A stretch of DNA of 64,000 bases from Verrucomicrobiota bacterium JB023 (GTDB lineage Bacteria > Verrucomicrobiota > Verrucomicrobiia > Verrucomicrobiales > Akkermansiaceae): assembly GCA_030673895.1 (NCBI GenBank), contig JAUTCR010000005.1, forward strand, positions 124,001 through 188,000. The letters run 5' to 3'. The position numbers were made by a program, and so were the translations under genes. A model generated the notes under the pieces. That model did not search any database. It was not told the DNA's origin and worked only from the letters and a program-made list of their open reading frames with translations. Below are positions 24,506 to 34,760 of this stretch, piece after piece (position 1 is the first letter of the stretch; every line of letters starts with the position of its first letter).

Positions 24506-25936
24506 ATGTCCTCCCCATCGCATCGAGTTGCTATCCATTGGTTTCGGAGAGATCTTCGCGTCTCAGATAACACCGCCTTGCATCAAGCCTGGCAGAGAGC
24601 GGAGAAGGTCGTTCCGGTTTATATCCTCAGCGATTGGGAGCACTCCCATGCATGGACTGGCCCGGGCAGAGAGCACTTCCTTTGTGAGTGCCTGCGATCG
24701 CTGGCCGGTAATCTATCCACTCTGGAAGGTCGCTTGATCCTCAGACAAGGCGCGGCGGTCGACGAATTGGCCAAACTGGCTCGGGAAACCAAGGCGACAG
24801 CCATCTTTTACAATCGCGATCCCGATCCCTTCGGCAAGGCAATTGAATCTCAACTCGAGACCGTCGCCGAAGAGCTGGGCCTTGAACTTTGCCCTTGCGA
24901 TGACGTCTCGATGCATCGCTTCGACGAGACCACCAAGGATGATGGCACCGCCTATCGCGTCTATACTCCCTATAGCAAACGATGGCTCAATCTGGAGAAA
25001 CGAGCTCCGGTGCCTAAACCCGAGCGATTGAATACGCCGGAGTCCATTCCCTCTCTCCCCCTCCCCACGCTCGAAACTTGGCAACTGTCCCTCCCCGGGC
25101 ATGCTGATTTCCTGCCCGGAGGCGAGAAAGCCGCGAGGGAGCGACTGACCGCCGCAGTCGATGAACGCCTGACGCTCTATGCGGAGCTCCGGGACGCGCC
25201 CGCAGCTGAGGCGACATCCCGCCTCTCTCAGGATTTGCGCTGGGGAACGATCTCAATCCGAACAGTTTATGAAAGGGCCCGACACGCCCAAGGTGCGGCA
25301 TCGTCCGGAACGGTGAAGGATAGTTTTCAGAAATATATCAAGGAGCTCGCTTGGCGAGATTTCTATCTGCATCTTCTCGAAGCCTTTCCCGAGGTGCTCG
25401 AGACCGAATTCAATCCGGATTACCGGAATCTCCCCTGGGATGAGCCCGGCGACTCCTTCGAGGCTTGGAAAGCCGGTCGGACAGGCTTTCCCATCGTCGA
25501 TGCGGGGATGAGGGAGCTGCTCACCACGGGTTTCATCCACAATCGCGTGCGCATGATCGTGGCCATGTTCCTCACCAAAGACCTCCACCTGGACTGGCGC
25601 TTGGGCGAGCAGCACTTCGCCCAACACCTACTGGATGGCGAAATCGCCTCCAACAACGGTGGCTGGCAGTGGTCGGCCGGCACGGGAGCCGATGCCGCGC
25701 CATACTTCCGGATCCAGAACCCCTGGACTCAGTCCGCGCGCCACGACCCGAAGGGTGATTATATCAAGAGATGGGTCCCGGAATTAGCATCGGTTCCAGC
25801 TTCGAAACTCCATGCCCCTCCCGAGGCAGGCCCCCTAGCCTCGTCCTACCCCGTGCCCATCCTGGATCATGGCCGGGAGCGGGACCGCACCCTCGCTATC
25901 TTCAAGAAACACCGGGAAGAGATCGGAAAAGCCTAG
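24506..25936 (+). CDS. phrB: Deoxyribodipyrimidine photo-lyase
   Basis: A 476-residue flavoprotein that repairs UV-made pyrimidine dimers using light. It opens with the antenna-domain motif VAIHWFRRDLRVSDNTALHQ; the FAD-binding half has ELAWRDFYLHLLEAFPEV, GRTGFPIVDAGMRELLTTGF, HNRVRMIVAMFLTKDLHLDW and NNGGWQWSAGTGADAAPYFR. This is the class I CPD photolyase pattern. ATG 24506 is preferred; a TTG 12 bp earlier overlaps the AP2-like gene and sits nearer to an AAGGG site. Confidence 0.95.
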   Translation: MSSPSHRVAIHWFRRDLRVSDNTALHQAWQRAEKVVPVYILSDWEHSHAWTGPGREHFLCECLRSLAGNLSTLEGRLILRQGAAVDELAKLARETKATAIFYNRDPDPFGKAIESQLETVAEELGLELCPCDDVSMHRFDETTKDDGTAYRVYTPYSKRWLNLEKRAPVPKPERLNTPESIPSLPLPTLETWQLSLPGHADFLPGGEKAARERLTAAVDERLTLYAELRDAPAAEATSRLSQDLRWGTISIRTVYERARHAQGAASSGTVKDSFQKYIKELAWRDFYLHLLEAFPEVLETEFNPDYRNLPWDEPGDSFEAWKAGRTGFPIVDAGMRELLTTGFIHNRVRMIVAMFLTKDLHLDWRLGEQHFAQHLLDGEIASNNGGWQWSAGTGADAAPYFRIQNPWTQSARHDPKGDYIKRWVPELASVPASKLHAPPEAGPLASSYPVPILDHGRERDRTLAIFKKHREEIGKA

Positions 25937-25979
25937 TCATTCAGTTTACAGTTTCCTCCCCTTTCAGTTAACTTCCCCC

Positions 25980-26873
25980 ATGGATACGACGATTGTCCCG
26001 AGCGCTCCGGTGGGCAATGAGGTCCGGCGCTGCCTCATCTCCCTTCTCGATCAGGCGATTGCGCTCTTGGCCGACGAGGCCCAGCCCTCCAGCACCCGCA
26101 TCCATGAGGCGAGAAAGCTCTGCAAGCGGGCACGCGGGCTCCTCCGCCTCGCACGTCCTGCCCTTGGCTGGATCTATCAACGTGAAAATAAGGCGATCCG
26201 AAATGCCGCGCGCCTCATCTCCGAGGACCGCGACCGCAAGGTACTGGTCGAGACCTGCGATGCCCTCATCAAGACCGGGATCGACACCGGCGACCAGGAT
26301 TCCGCTCTCTCTGTTCTCCAATTCTTGCAGGAAGACTACGAAAGCGAGGTCGAAGACGAGGACACGGTGAACGCTCACATGGAAGATTGTCGGGATAAAC
26401 TGAGAGAATGCCGGAAGCGCATCGAGAAGCTTTCCTTCGACAAGGCCTCGGAAAAAGCGCTCTGCGACGGCATTGCCCACATTTACAAACAAGCTAGGCA
26501 AGGCCTCGAGATCGCGAGCCATGAGCCGAACTCCACCAACTTCCATGACTGGAGAAAGGATGTGAAATATCATCGCTACCATCTCGAGTTTCTCATCCAG
26601 CTTTGGGAGCCCGTGCTTTCATCGCTTAGACAGGAGGCCAAGGACCTAGCCTCCAAGCTCGGTGAAGAGCACGACCTTGCCGTTCTACAGTCTTCGCTTC
26701 GGAGCATGCGCAAGGACCTCGACCCCAAGGGCGTGGCCGCTCTCGACCAAGCGGCGGCGCAACGGCGGGAAATCTTGAAAAGCGAGTCGCTCGAACAAGG
26801 CAGCAAGCTATTGGCCGCCAAGCCCAAGGCGATTAAGAAACAGTTTGCCGCTCTCTTTGAGGCTGCCGACTAG
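25980..26873 (+). CDS. CHAD-domain protein
   Basis: A 297-residue helical protein with conserved basic residues: [20 protein letters not shown] near 39 and [17 protein letters not shown] near 184, the two halves of a CHAD domain that binds inorganic polyphosphate in studied members. It has no signal peptide and no CYTH domain. Start ATG 25980. Its TAG stop shares the palindrome CTAG with the stop of the convergent trpG gene, so the two genes overlap by 4 bp with no terminator between them. Confidence 0.88.
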   Translation: MDTTIVPSAPVGNEVRRCLISLLDQAIALLADEAQPSSTRIHEARKLCKRARGLLRLARPALGWIYQRENKAIRNAARLISEDRDRKVLVETCDALIKTGIDTGDQDSALSVLQFLQEDYESEVEDEDTVNAHMEDCRDKLRECRKRIEKLSFDKASEKALCDGIAHIYKQARQGLEIASHEPNSTNFHDWRKDVKYHRYHLEFLIQLWEPVLSSLRQEAKDLASKLGEEHDLAVLQSSLRSMRKDLDPKGVAALDQAAAQRREILKSESLEQGSKLLAAKPKAIKKQFAALFEAAD

Positions 26874-27433
26874 TCGGAGAGGAAGTTGCCCAAAAGTCGC
26901 TTCCCCTCGCCGGTGAGGATGGACTCAGGGTGGAACTGGACGCCGTGGACTTCGTGTTCGCGATGCTTCAGCCCCATAATTTCCCCTTCATGGGTCCACG
27001 CCGTGACCTCCAGGCAATCGGGCAGGCTCTCTCGCTCCACGATCAAGGAATGATAGCGAGTGGCTTCGAACGGACTCGGGAGCCCGGCAAAGACGCTCTG
27101 ATTTTCATGCAAGACCGGAGAGGTCTTGCCATGCATCAGGCGCTCGGCGCGCAGCACCTTGCCTCCGTAGGCTTGCCCGATTGATTGGTGACCGAGGCAG
27201 ACGCCGAGCAGCGGTATTTGCCCTCCCACCTCCTTGATGACATCGAGACAAACACCGGCTTCATTGGGCGTACATGGACCGGGCGAGAGAACAATCTTCT
27301 CAGGCTCAAGGGCCTTGATTTCTTCCACTGACAACTCGTCGTTGCGAACCACCTTGATGTCGGCTCCCAGCTCTCCGAAGTATTGGACCAGATTGTATGT
27401 GAACGAGTCGTAATTATCGATGACCAGCAGCAT
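26870..27433 (-). CDS. trpG: Anthranilate/para-aminobenzoate synthase glutamine amidotransferase subunit
   Basis: A 187-residue class I amidotransferase that supplies ammonia from glutamine for anthranilate or PABA synthesis. It opens [20 protein letters not shown]; the oxyanion block is [12 protein letters not shown], the nucleophile is C79 in [17 protein letters not shown], and the His/Glu pair is in [15 protein letters not shown] 27433 gives the standard length. The partner synthase chain is not adjacent, so TrpG and PabA cannot be separated by context. Confidence 0.93.
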   Translation of the reverse strand: MLLVIDNYDSFTYNLVQYFGELGADIKVVRNDELSVEEIKALEPEKIVLSPGPCTPNEAGVCLDVIKEVGGQIPLLGVCLGHQSIGQAYGGKVLRAERLMHGKTSPVLHENQSVFAGLPSPFEATRYHSLIVERESLPDCLEVTAWTHEGEIMGLKHREHEVHGVQFHPESILTGEGKRLLGNFLSD

Positions 27434-27616
27434 GAGATTGAATCTTGGGGTGAGGAGAAGGTCAGCGCCAGAAGGCGACAAGACAAGAGAAAGTCGCCCG
27501 CGATGCCTCGATTCGTAGCCCAACTTCAGCGGAGGCCCTCTTGACTGCAGCGAGATCGAATCCAATTTTTTTAGCAAAATTTCGCCTTGGAAGCGATTTA
27601 TGAAGTGTAAGCAAAT

Positions 27617-29113
27617 ATGAAAAAGAAATCCCTGAGATACCTCACCGTGAGCGGATTGTCGGCTCTAGCCGGCTTCTCCGGATTCATTCTTGCTCAAGAG
27701 AAGTTGAGCGAGGATCCCCCTCCCCTCACACTCTCTCCCGATACGCGTCCGATTGAACGAGTCACCGGAACCAATCCAACAAGCTACGCGCCCATGCTGG
27801 AGGAGGCCACCAAGTCCGTGGTCTCCGTCTACACCAAGGAGACCGTGCGGGTCATTCGTGGCGGCGGATATCAAGACGACCTTTTCAACCGGCTCTTCGG
27901 CATCCCGCGCCGTGGCGGAAGCCAACCCCAGGTCGAGGAAGAACTTCAGCCCCAAGGCATTGGCTCTGGGGTGATTGTTAGCTCGGACGGCTACATCCTC
28001 ACGAATAATCACGTGGTCATGGACCGCCGGGGTGGCGATGCTGACCAGATCCTCGTTCGCCTGAGCGATGATCGGGAGCTTGAAGCAACCTTGGTCGGCC
28101 GCGATCCTCAGACGGACGTGGCCGTCATCAAGGTCGATGGCACTGGCCTTCCTGCCGCGACACTTGCGGATAGCGAGCAGATCAAGGTGGGAGACATCGT
28201 CTTCGCCATTGGTAATCCGCTGGGCGTTGGCCAGACGGTCACGTCCGGCATCGTCTCTGCCACAGGTCGCTCTATCGGAATCTATGAGCGCCAGGGAGGT
28301 TACGAGGACTTTATTCAAACAGATGCTGCCATCAACCAGGGTAATTCCGGAGGAGCACTGGTCGACATCGAGGGTCGGGTGATCGGCATCAATTCAGCGA
28401 TCATGTCGAATTCCGGAGGCTCGATCGGGTTGGGATTTGCCATCCCTTCCAACCTGGCTTCGAGCGTCGCCAACCAGCTGACCGACAATGGAGAGGTGAA
28501 GCGCGGCCTCATTGGCATCCGCATGGGCGAGCTGACCCCCGACCTCGCCGAGGCTCTTGGCCTCCCCGGTAAGTCGGGAGTCCTCATCGATGAGGTTGTT
28601 GATGGTTTTCCTGCCAAAAAGGCGGGCCTCAAGCATGGTGATGTGATCACCTCCATCAATGGGCGCAACATTGACGACATCAGAGAACTCCGCCTCGCAA
28701 TCGCGGAAGTGAGCCCGGGAACAAGCCTCACCATCAAGGCGCTGCGTAGTGAACGGGAGAACGATGAATTGGTGGTCAACGAAAAGACCTTCGAGGTCGA
28801 AGTGGCCGACCCGGATTCTCCCAGTGTGGCCACCCTCGGCAATCTCTTCGAGGGCGTGACCCTGAGCCCGGTTGATCAGGTTCTTCGGGATAAATTCTCA
28901 ATTCCCGACGATGCCAGCGGGCTCATTGTCACTGAGATCGACGCCAACTCACCTTACAGCCGCTACCTCACCCCGGGTGTGGTGATTCTCGAGCTCAACA
29001 AGCGCCCCGTGCGCAGCCTTTCCCAAGCGCGCAAGGTCATCAATCCCGACGGGAGGAATCTCCTCTACGTCTATCACCGCGGTCGCACCCAGTTCCTCGT
29101 CTTGGACATGTAA
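27617..29113 (+). CDS. HtrA/DegP-type periplasmic serine protease with two PDZ domains
   Basis: A 498-residue exported protease/chaperone for damaged envelope proteins. A signal peptide (about 1-26, ending FILAQ) precedes a trypsin-like domain with the triad H132 (LTNNHVV), D167 ([10 protein letters not shown]) and S244 (GNSGGAL). PDZ1 follows at about 295-390 ([20 protein letters not shown]), and a shorter PDZ2-like segment at about 405-498. Arrangement and length match DegP/DegQ. A TTGACT at 27541 with AATTTT 17 bp later is a possible promoter. Confidence 0.94.
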   Translation: MKKKSLRYLTVSGLSALAGFSGFILAQEKLSEDPPPLTLSPDTRPIERVTGTNPTSYAPMLEEATKSVVSVYTKETVRVIRGGGYQDDLFNRLFGIPRRGGSQPQVEEELQPQGIGSGVIVSSDGYILTNNHVVMDRRGGDADQILVRLSDDRELEATLVGRDPQTDVAVIKVDGTGLPAATLADSEQIKVGDIVFAIGNPLGVGQTVTSGIVSATGRSIGIYERQGGYEDFIQTDAAINQGNSGGALVDIEGRVIGINSAIMSNSGGSIGLGFAIPSNLASSVANQLTDNGEVKRGLIGIRMGELTPDLAEALGLPGKSGVLIDEVVDGFPAKKAGLKHGDVITSINGRNIDDIRELRLAIAEVSPGTSLTIKALRSERENDELVVNEKTFEVEVADPDSPSVATLGNLFEGVTLSPVDQVLRDKFSIPDDASGLIVTEIDANSPYSRYLTPGVVILELNKRPVRSLSQARKVINPDGRNLLYVYHRGRTQFLVLDM

Positions 29114-29161
29114 GGGACGCGACCTCGCCGGCGAGGGCTCTCGCCGGCTCAGTCAGCTAAG

Positions 29162-30901
29162 TTAATATTCCCTCTTACCCCGTCCCTTGGGGTAAGGGGG
29201 TCTTCCGCGTCCGCGCTCGCGCTTTTGCGGATCCGGTCGCTCGTTGCGAGCACGGTCAAAGTCGAGCTTGAAGCCCTTGCCGCGGAGCTTGGCTCCCTCG
29301 GAGGCTTTGATGGCCTGATTCGCGTGCTCCGCCTTCACCTCAATGAGGGAATGCTTGGGGAACAGATGGATGCGGCCCACGGCACCCCGGGGAAGATTGG
29401 CCTCATTGTAGAGCAGCCCAGCAATATCCTTGGGTAGAATCCCGATGATTTTGCCCATATTGAGGAAAAGACGGACCATGCCCTCCTCGGCCTCTCCATC
29501 GCGGAAGTCGCGGCGACCTTTGCGAGGACCATCATCATCGAAGTTCTTGCGCTCCCGGCGCGGACGATGCTGCTCCGGCTTGTCTTCGTAAATCTCTTCT
29601 CCGTCGCGACCCAGCTCTTCCTTGAGAAGGCCGAAGAGGACGGAAGCAATATCAGTGGAGGTATGCCCTTGGTCGAGCAGCCGATCCACTTGGGAGGAGT
29701 AGTCGGACCACTTGCCGCTCTCAAGCTGCTCTTTGACCCGCTCGAACAAGTTGTCGGCGAACTTGCCCTGTACCTCTTCCAAGGACGGAATCCGTCCGCG
29801 TGGGATACGCTGCTTGGTGTATCGCTCTACATTTTGCAGACGATAGATGTCCCGGCCGTAGACGAAAGTGACCGCCCGCCCTTTGCGGCCAGCACGCCCC
29901 GTCCGACCGATGCGGTGAACGTAATCCTCAGGATCCTGCGGAAGGTCGTAGTTTACGACCAAATCGATCTCCTCAATATCAATTCCGCGCGCAGCAACAT
30001 CAGTCGCCACAAGAATTTCAATCGAGCTTTCCCGGAAGCGGGCCAAGGTGCGCTCCCGCTGGTCCTGGGAGATGTCACCATGCAAGCGGTCTGCTCCGTA
30101 GCCACGCGCCAGCAAGGTCTCGGTCACTTCATCCACCACCCGGCGGGTGTTGCAGAAGACAATCGCAAGACGCGGCTGGTCCATATCCAGCAGACGGGAG
30201 AGAACTTCCACCCGCGATCGATTGCGCACTTCGTAAGAGACCTGCTCGATGGCCTCGACGGTCAGCGTCTTCCGCTTGATTTCCACCGTCCGGGGCGAGT
30301 TGCCGAATTTCTCAATGAGGCTGCGCACTCCCTTACTCATGGTCGCCGAGAAGAAGAGCGTCTGGCGATCCTCGGGCATTTCACCCAGAAGTTCCTCCAT
30401 CTCTTCGCGGAAGCCCATGTCCAGCATGCGGTCCGCCTCATCGAGTACGACCATTTCGATATTCGAGGGGTCGAAGGTGCCCCGACGCAAGTGATCCTGC
30501 AGACGGCCCGGCGTGCCCACAATGAGATGGGCCCCCTGCCGTAGCTGGCGAAGCTGGCGGTCGATGGGTGCGCCGCCATAGACGGGCACCGCGCGGAAGC
30601 CACCCTTCTTGGATGCCAGTCGGTGCAATTCTTCACACACCTGATTTGCCAACTCGCGCGTCGGGCACACCACCAGTGCCTGGGGCACCGCGCGGGAGAC
30701 ATCAATCCGGGCCAAGAGAGGCAAGCCGAAGGCTGCCGTCTTACCCGACCCTGTTTCCGAAAGACCCACCAGGTCTTCGCCGCCCATCGCGGCGGGAATT
30801 GCCGCTGCCTGAATGGCGGACGGACTCTCAAAACCCAAACTCTCAACCGCTTCCAGCAGATCTGCCGGGAGCCCTAACTCTCCAAACGTCATGTCACTCA
30901 T
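29162..30901 (-). CDS. DEAD-box RNA helicase with DbpA-type RNA-binding domain
   Basis: A 579-residue ATP-dependent RNA helicase. Motifs in order: Q-motif [13 protein letters not shown], Walker A SETGSGKT (GSGKT 51-55), [18 protein letters not shown] 154-157, SAT 185-187, then [11 protein letters not shown] and [14 protein letters not shown] DbpA RNA-binding domain follows at about 478-555 ([20 protein letters not shown]), with an Arg/Gly-rich tail. The layout is that of CsdA/DeaD, which acts in ribosome assembly and cold adaptation. The 195-bp space upstream may hold a long leader. Confidence 0.94.
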   Translation of the reverse strand: MSDMTFGELGLPADLLEAVESLGFESPSAIQAAAIPAAMGGEDLVGLSETGSGKTAAFGLPLLARIDVSRAVPQALVVCPTRELANQVCEELHRLASKKGGFRAVPVYGGAPIDRQLRQLRQGAHLIVGTPGRLQDHLRRGTFDPSNIEMVVLDEADRMLDMGFREEMEELLGEMPEDRQTLFFSATMSKGVRSLIEKFGNSPRTVEIKRKTLTVEAIEQVSYEVRNRSRVEVLSRLLDMDQPRLAIVFCNTRRVVDEVTETLLARGYGADRLHGDISQDQRERTLARFRESSIEILVATDVAARGIDIEEIDLVVNYDLPQDPEDYVHRIGRTGRAGRKGRAVTFVYGRDIYRLQNVERYTKQRIPRGRIPSLEEVQGKFADNLFERVKEQLESGKWSDYSSQVDRLLDQGHTSTDIASVLFGLLKEELGRDGEEIYEDKPEQHRPRRERKNFDDDGPRKGRRDFRDGEAEEGMVRLFLNMGKIIGILPKDIAGLLYNEANLPRGAVGRIHLFPKHSLIEVKAEHANQAIKASEGAKLRGKGFKLDFDRARNERPDPQKRERGRGRPPYPKGRGKREY

Positions 30902-31096
30902 GTCTAATCTCCCACGGTTGCTCGTTTCTCAAATCACCTCAACCGAAGGAGTCTCCACAGCATGCGAGCGACGCGGGCGCTGCCGCTTAACAGGTCTCGC
31001 GCGGGATACAATTGTTTTCGCAAGAATTCCTTGTCGTGCCAACACCCCTAATCCGCGGTCCGCATGAGGATCAAACCGCCGCCCCGAGCCGACCGC

Positions 31097-31930
31097 TCAA
31101 CTCGCGGGTTGATCTTTTCCGACGATGCGTCGCAGCCGCTTCACCTCCGTCGCTTGACCACTCTCAGGGTCAATCTCGACAATCATGCCACCCAGCTCAA
31201 CTGGCCAAGTCGCCATGGGGAATCGGGTCGGCATGCCGGTACGGAAGCGCCACATCACGCTCTCCACCTGACGCCCCAAGACGGAGTGATGCGGACCACA
31301 CATGCCGCTATCAGTCAAAACGGCCGTCCCTCCCGGCAGAATACGCTCATCCGCGGTCTGCACATGGGTGTGCGTGCCGACCACGGCGGAGACCAAGCCA
31401 TCGAGATGATGGCCGAAGGCGATCTTCTCACTCGTCGCCTCGGCGTGGAAGTCCACGAAAATTATCTTCACCCCCTCACTCCTCATCTTCTCCACCTCCT
31501 CCCGAGCGGCGGCAAAGGGATCCTCCAGCGGAGGCTGCATGAAGACGCGCCCTTGCGCATTGAGCACGCCGACTTTTCCCTTGGCCGTCTCCAGCACGAC
31601 GCTGCCGGCACCCACCGTGCCCTCCGGCCAATTGATGGGTCGGAGCAAGCGGGGCTCGGTAGGGAAATAGTCCAATATCTCCTTCTGATCCCAGACATGG
31701 TCTCCGGTCGTGACCACGGCGATTCCGGCTCGCAGAAGCTCAATGGAGAGGCGCGGGGTGATGCCTCTCCCGCCTGCGATGTTTTCACCGTTGGCGATGA
31801 CAAAATCGATGCCCTCCTCCGCTCTGATCTTGGGAAGCTCCTGATAGACGGCCTCCCGCCCCGGCTCCCCGACGACATCTCCCAAAAAAAGTATCCGAAT
31901 CCCCTCGTTCACCCACCCATCCAATTCCAT
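31097..31930 (-). CDS. ymdB: YmdB-type metallophosphoesterase
   Basis: A 277-residue di-metal phosphoesterase. Metal-ligand blocks are ILFLGDVVGEPGR, VIANGENIAGGRG, TTGDHVWDQKEI, IFVDFHAEATSEK and VVGTHTHVQTADE. Bacillus YmdB hydrolyses cyclic nucleotides such as 3',5'-cAMP or 2',3'-cAMP and affects biofilm choice; the activity here is inferred. It precedes the DEAD-box helicase gene on the same strand and is divergent from the vWA operon. Confidence 0.93.
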   Translation of the reverse strand: MELDGWVNEGIRILFLGDVVGEPGREAVYQELPKIRAEEGIDFVIANGENIAGGRGITPRLSIELLRAGIAVVTTGDHVWDQKEILDYFPTEPRLLRPINWPEGTVGAGSVVLETAKGKVGVLNAQGRVFMQPPLEDPFAAAREEVEKMRSEGVKIIFVDFHAEATSEKIAFGHHLDGLVSAVVGTHTHVQTADERILPGGTAVLTDSGMCGPHHSVLGRQVESVMWRFRTGMPTRFPMATWPVELGGMIVEIDPESGQATEVKRLRRIVGKDQPAS

Positions 31931-32020
31931 TGTCTTTCACTCCGCAACCCACCAGCCTGCCAGTATCAGCCTGCATTTTCCTTTTGCGGCGATTGCTCCC
32001 CCTGTTAAGAGTCCATCCAC

Positions 32021-32911
32021 ATGCCCGAGCCGGACGCTATTGAGGAATTAATGACGCGAGTGCATAAGCTCGAGCTCCGCGCCAAGCGCCTGGTGCGCGA
32101 GACCTTTGCTGGAGATTACCACTCGTCCTTCAAGGGACAGGGACTCGATTTCGACGAATTTCGGGAATACCAGCATGGCGACGAGATTCGTTTCATTGAT
32201 TGGAAGGTCTCCGCCCGCCTCGGCAGCCCCTACATCCGTAAGTTCCGCGAGGAGCGTGAACTCTCCGCCATCCTCGCGGTCGACGTCTCGGCCTCCATGG
32301 ACTACGGCTCGAGCCATCTCTCCAAGCGCGAGCTTGCTGCGGAAGTCGCGGCCCTCATTGCCTTCTCCGCCCGGGATAATGGCGACAAAGTCGGCCTCCT
32401 GCTCTACGCCGACGAGCCTCTCCTCTGGCTCCCCCCCGCGAAGGGCACCCGACACATCCTCCGCTGCATCCGCGAGATCCTCGCCACTCCCGCCCCGACC
32501 GCGCCCACCAACTTCCCGGCAGCAGCCAAGCTCATCATGAGAACGGTTTCCCGCAAGTCACTGGTCTTTCTCCTCTCGGACTTCATCGCTGCTGATTTCT
32601 CCCGCTCGTTGGCTTCCCTCTCCCAGAAGCACGAAGTCTGTGCCTTGCGCATCTACGATCCCTACGAGGAGGAATTGCCCGCCGTTGGCAAGGTCACCCT
32701 GACCGATCCCGAAACGGGCTATCACCGGGTGGTCAACACCTCGAATTCCAATGTCCGCATGGCCTTCTCCAAGCTAGCCCGCCGCCACCGCGAGGGTTTG
32801 GCCAAATCATTTTCGCGTTATCAAATCGACCACGCCTCTCTTCCTAGCAATGAAGACCCTTTCAAGGCTCTCCACTCCTTATTCCAACGTCGGGCAAACC
32901 GGCACTCCTAG
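32021..32911 (+). CDS. DUF58 vWA-like protein, Bat operon
   Basis: A 296-residue protein with the DUF58 core: FKGQGLDFDEFREYQHGDEI, RFIDWKVSARLGSPYIRKF and a MIDAS-like motif AVDVSASMDYG near 92, followed by LLLYADEPLLWLPP. It is the first gene of a MoxR-type/Bat (aerotolerance) cluster of chaperone-like factors. The AAA ATPase MoxR that normally precedes it is absent; ymdB is divergent instead. Downstream genes are closely spaced, indicating an operon. Confidence 0.9.
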   Translation: MPEPDAIEELMTRVHKLELRAKRLVRETFAGDYHSSFKGQGLDFDEFREYQHGDEIRFIDWKVSARLGSPYIRKFREERELSAILAVDVSASMDYGSSHLSKRELAAEVAALIAFSARDNGDKVGLLLYADEPLLWLPPAKGTRHILRCIREILATPAPTAPTNFPAAAKLIMRTVSRKSLVFLLSDFIAADFSRSLASLSQKHEVCALRIYDPYEEELPAVGKVTLTDPETGYHRVVNTSNSNVRMAFSKLARRHREGLAKSFSRYQIDHASLPSNEDPFKALHSLFQRRANRHS

Positions 32912-32939
32912 TCAACGAGGTCAATATAGCCCGACTCCG

Positions 32940-33623
32940 ATGGACCAGCGCTCCCTCCTTCATCATCCCGCCGACGCCTCCCACCATCTCCCGGGCCCCG
33001 CCCTGCGGGTGGGACGGAAGGGTCCGCTTGCCACCATGGGCTGGTTGATCGCCATGGGGAGCCTGCTTCAGGCGCAGACAGGGGAGCCGGTTGAAGAGCA
33101 AGAGACCGCCCTGCCCCACGATTTCCTCGATCCCTCCTCCCACCTGCCCGGCCTCCCGGCTTGGGTTTACTGGCTCGGTGCCTTGCTCGCATTGGTCATC
33201 ATTGCGGGCTCAGTCATCCTCTATCGCCGCCTCAATAAGAAGAATCTAGTCAGTTCCCCCGGGCGCAATCCTCTCCGGCTTGCCTTGGCGCGGATCCATG
33301 AACTCAAGGAGCAGAGCGAAACCCTCGCTCTCCCCGAGCTCGCTACCGAGCTCTCCCTCACTCTGCGGCGCTATCTGGCTGACACAAAATCCGACCGTGC
33401 CCTCTTCCAAACCCGCGAGGAGTTCATCGCCAATCAGAGGCGCCTCAATGCCTTGCCCGAGGATGAACGGCAAAAATTGACCGACTTCATCATGAAGCTT
33501 TCGCAATATCAGTACGCCCCTCCGGCCTCCAATGAGGAGGAGGCAGATCAGCTAATTACGGCCTCGCTGGAGCGGTTGAATGCTCTCTCTAGCAATCCCA
33601 CGGACATCCCGACGCATGATTGA
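32940..33623 (+). CDS. Single-pass membrane protein of the Bat/MoxR operon (DUF4381-like)
   Basis: A 227-residue protein that fits the DUF4381 slot of MoxR/Bat operons. A weak N-terminal hydrophobic stretch (about 32-47) is followed by a clear membrane segment (WVYWLGALLALVIIAGSVIL, about 76-95) with a basic RRLNKK stop, and a cytoplasmic helical domain (LALARIHELKEQSETLALPE ... ELSLTLRRYLAD). ATG 32940 is chosen; an ATG at 33036 is possible. It overlaps the next gene by 8 bp. Confidence 0.75.
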   Translation: MDQRSLLHHPADASHHLPGPALRVGRKGPLATMGWLIAMGSLLQAQTGEPVEEQETALPHDFLDPSSHLPGLPAWVYWLGALLALVIIAGSVILYRRLNKKNLVSSPGRNPLRLALARIHELKEQSETLALPELATELSLTLRRYLADTKSDRALFQTREEFIANQRRLNALPEDERQKLTDFIMKLSQYQYAPPASNEEEADQLITASLERLNALSSNPTDIPTHD

Positions 33624-34620
33624 TTTCTTCTCCAAGCTAACCTTTGCCTCGCCCTGGTGGCTCCTCGGCATCCTGCTAGTGCCCGCCTTTTGGTTTCTCG
33701 ATCGCCGCAGCGGGCCACGCTCACGCCTCACCTTCTCGTCCCTCTCAATCGTTGGCTCTCTCGGCACCGAGCCCAAGCGGCGGGCGCTGGGCTTCTTCCC
33801 CCAACTCCTGTCCTTCGCCCTCATCCCCGGCTTCATCGCGCTGGCCAAGCCCCAGCAAAAGGAGACCTTCACCGCGCGCAAAGCCTCGGGCATTGATATC
33901 CTCCTCGCCCTCGACATCTCGCTCTCCATGTCCGCCGAGGATTTCCAACCTCCCGGTACCTACCGCACCATTCGCCGAATCGATGCCGCCAAGGGCGTGA
34001 TTCGTCCCTTTATCCGCCGGCGTCCCAATGACCGCATGGGGCTCGTCGTCTTCTCCGGGCAACCCTACCCGGCTTGCCCGCTCACCTTGGACCACACTTG
34101 GTTGCAAGAAGCCATCGAGCGGGTCCAACTGGGCGACATCGCGGAACAGGGAACCGCGATTGGCTCGGCCATCGCAGCCTCAGCCACCCGGCTCGACGAG
34201 CGGGATTCCAAGTCGAAGATCATCGTCCTGATCACCGATGGAGCGTCGAACTCGGGCAAGCTCTCACCACAACAGGCCGCCGAACTCGCCCGGGACTTGG
34301 GAATCAAAATCTACACCATCGCCATCGGGACCGAGGATGGCCGCGTCGGCCGCCACATCATGCGGATGCCGCGGCAAGAGTTTGATGTCGAGACCTTGCA
34401 AGAGATCGCTTCGCTCACCGGGGGGGAATTTTTCCGAGCCCGCAACTACAGCGACTTGGAGAACACCTTCGCCAGCATCGATCGCTTGGAAAAGACCGAG
34501 GCGGAGGTCGCTTCGACGGTTCAGACAACAGACTTCTACCATTATCCCCTCGCTCTCGCAGCCCTGCTCGCGGCGCTGGCCCTGCTGCATCAGGCGATCT
34601 CCCGCCCTCCTCAGCCCTGA
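33616..34620 (+). CDS. BatA-type von Willebrand factor A membrane protein
   Basis: A 334-residue protein. The N-terminal aerotolerance-type region (MIDFFSKLTFASPWWLLGIL) has membrane segments at about 10-27 and 60-77. The vWA domain (about 92-290) has an intact MIDAS: LLALDISLSMSAEDF, then GTAIGSAIAASATRL and IIVLITDGASNSG. A final membrane helix is at about 308-326. BatA proteins are thought to help assembly or stress resistance of envelope complexes together with MoxR. Overlap with the upstream gene indicates coupling. Confidence 0.92.
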   Translation: MIDFFSKLTFASPWWLLGILLVPAFWFLDRRSGPRSRLTFSSLSIVGSLGTEPKRRALGFFPQLLSFALIPGFIALAKPQQKETFTARKASGIDILLALDISLSMSAEDFQPPGTYRTIRRIDAAKGVIRPFIRRRPNDRMGLVVFSGQPYPACPLTLDHTWLQEAIERVQLGDIAEQGTAIGSAIAASATRLDERDSKSKIIVLITDGASNSGKLSPQQAAELARDLGIKIYTIAIGTEDGRVGRHIMRMPRQEFDVETLQEIASLTGGEFFRARNYSDLENTFASIDRLEKTEAEVASTVQTTDFYHYPLALAALLAALALLHQAISRPPQP

Positions 34621-34760
34621 GGTCCGCAGGTTCCACAATTCTCTCGATTCAGCGGAGAATCCTGTTTACCACTCCCCACCCGCCGCTCGGGCTCCCTCCT
34701 GTGAGCCGGGTGGTTCGTCCTCCTTCGCCCCCTCGCAAAACGCTCGCACCAATTGATTCT

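Noticed and set aside
29567-30544. Open frame of 325 codons opposite the DEAD-box helicase
   Set aside because: Shadow of the helicase gene; no domain seen.
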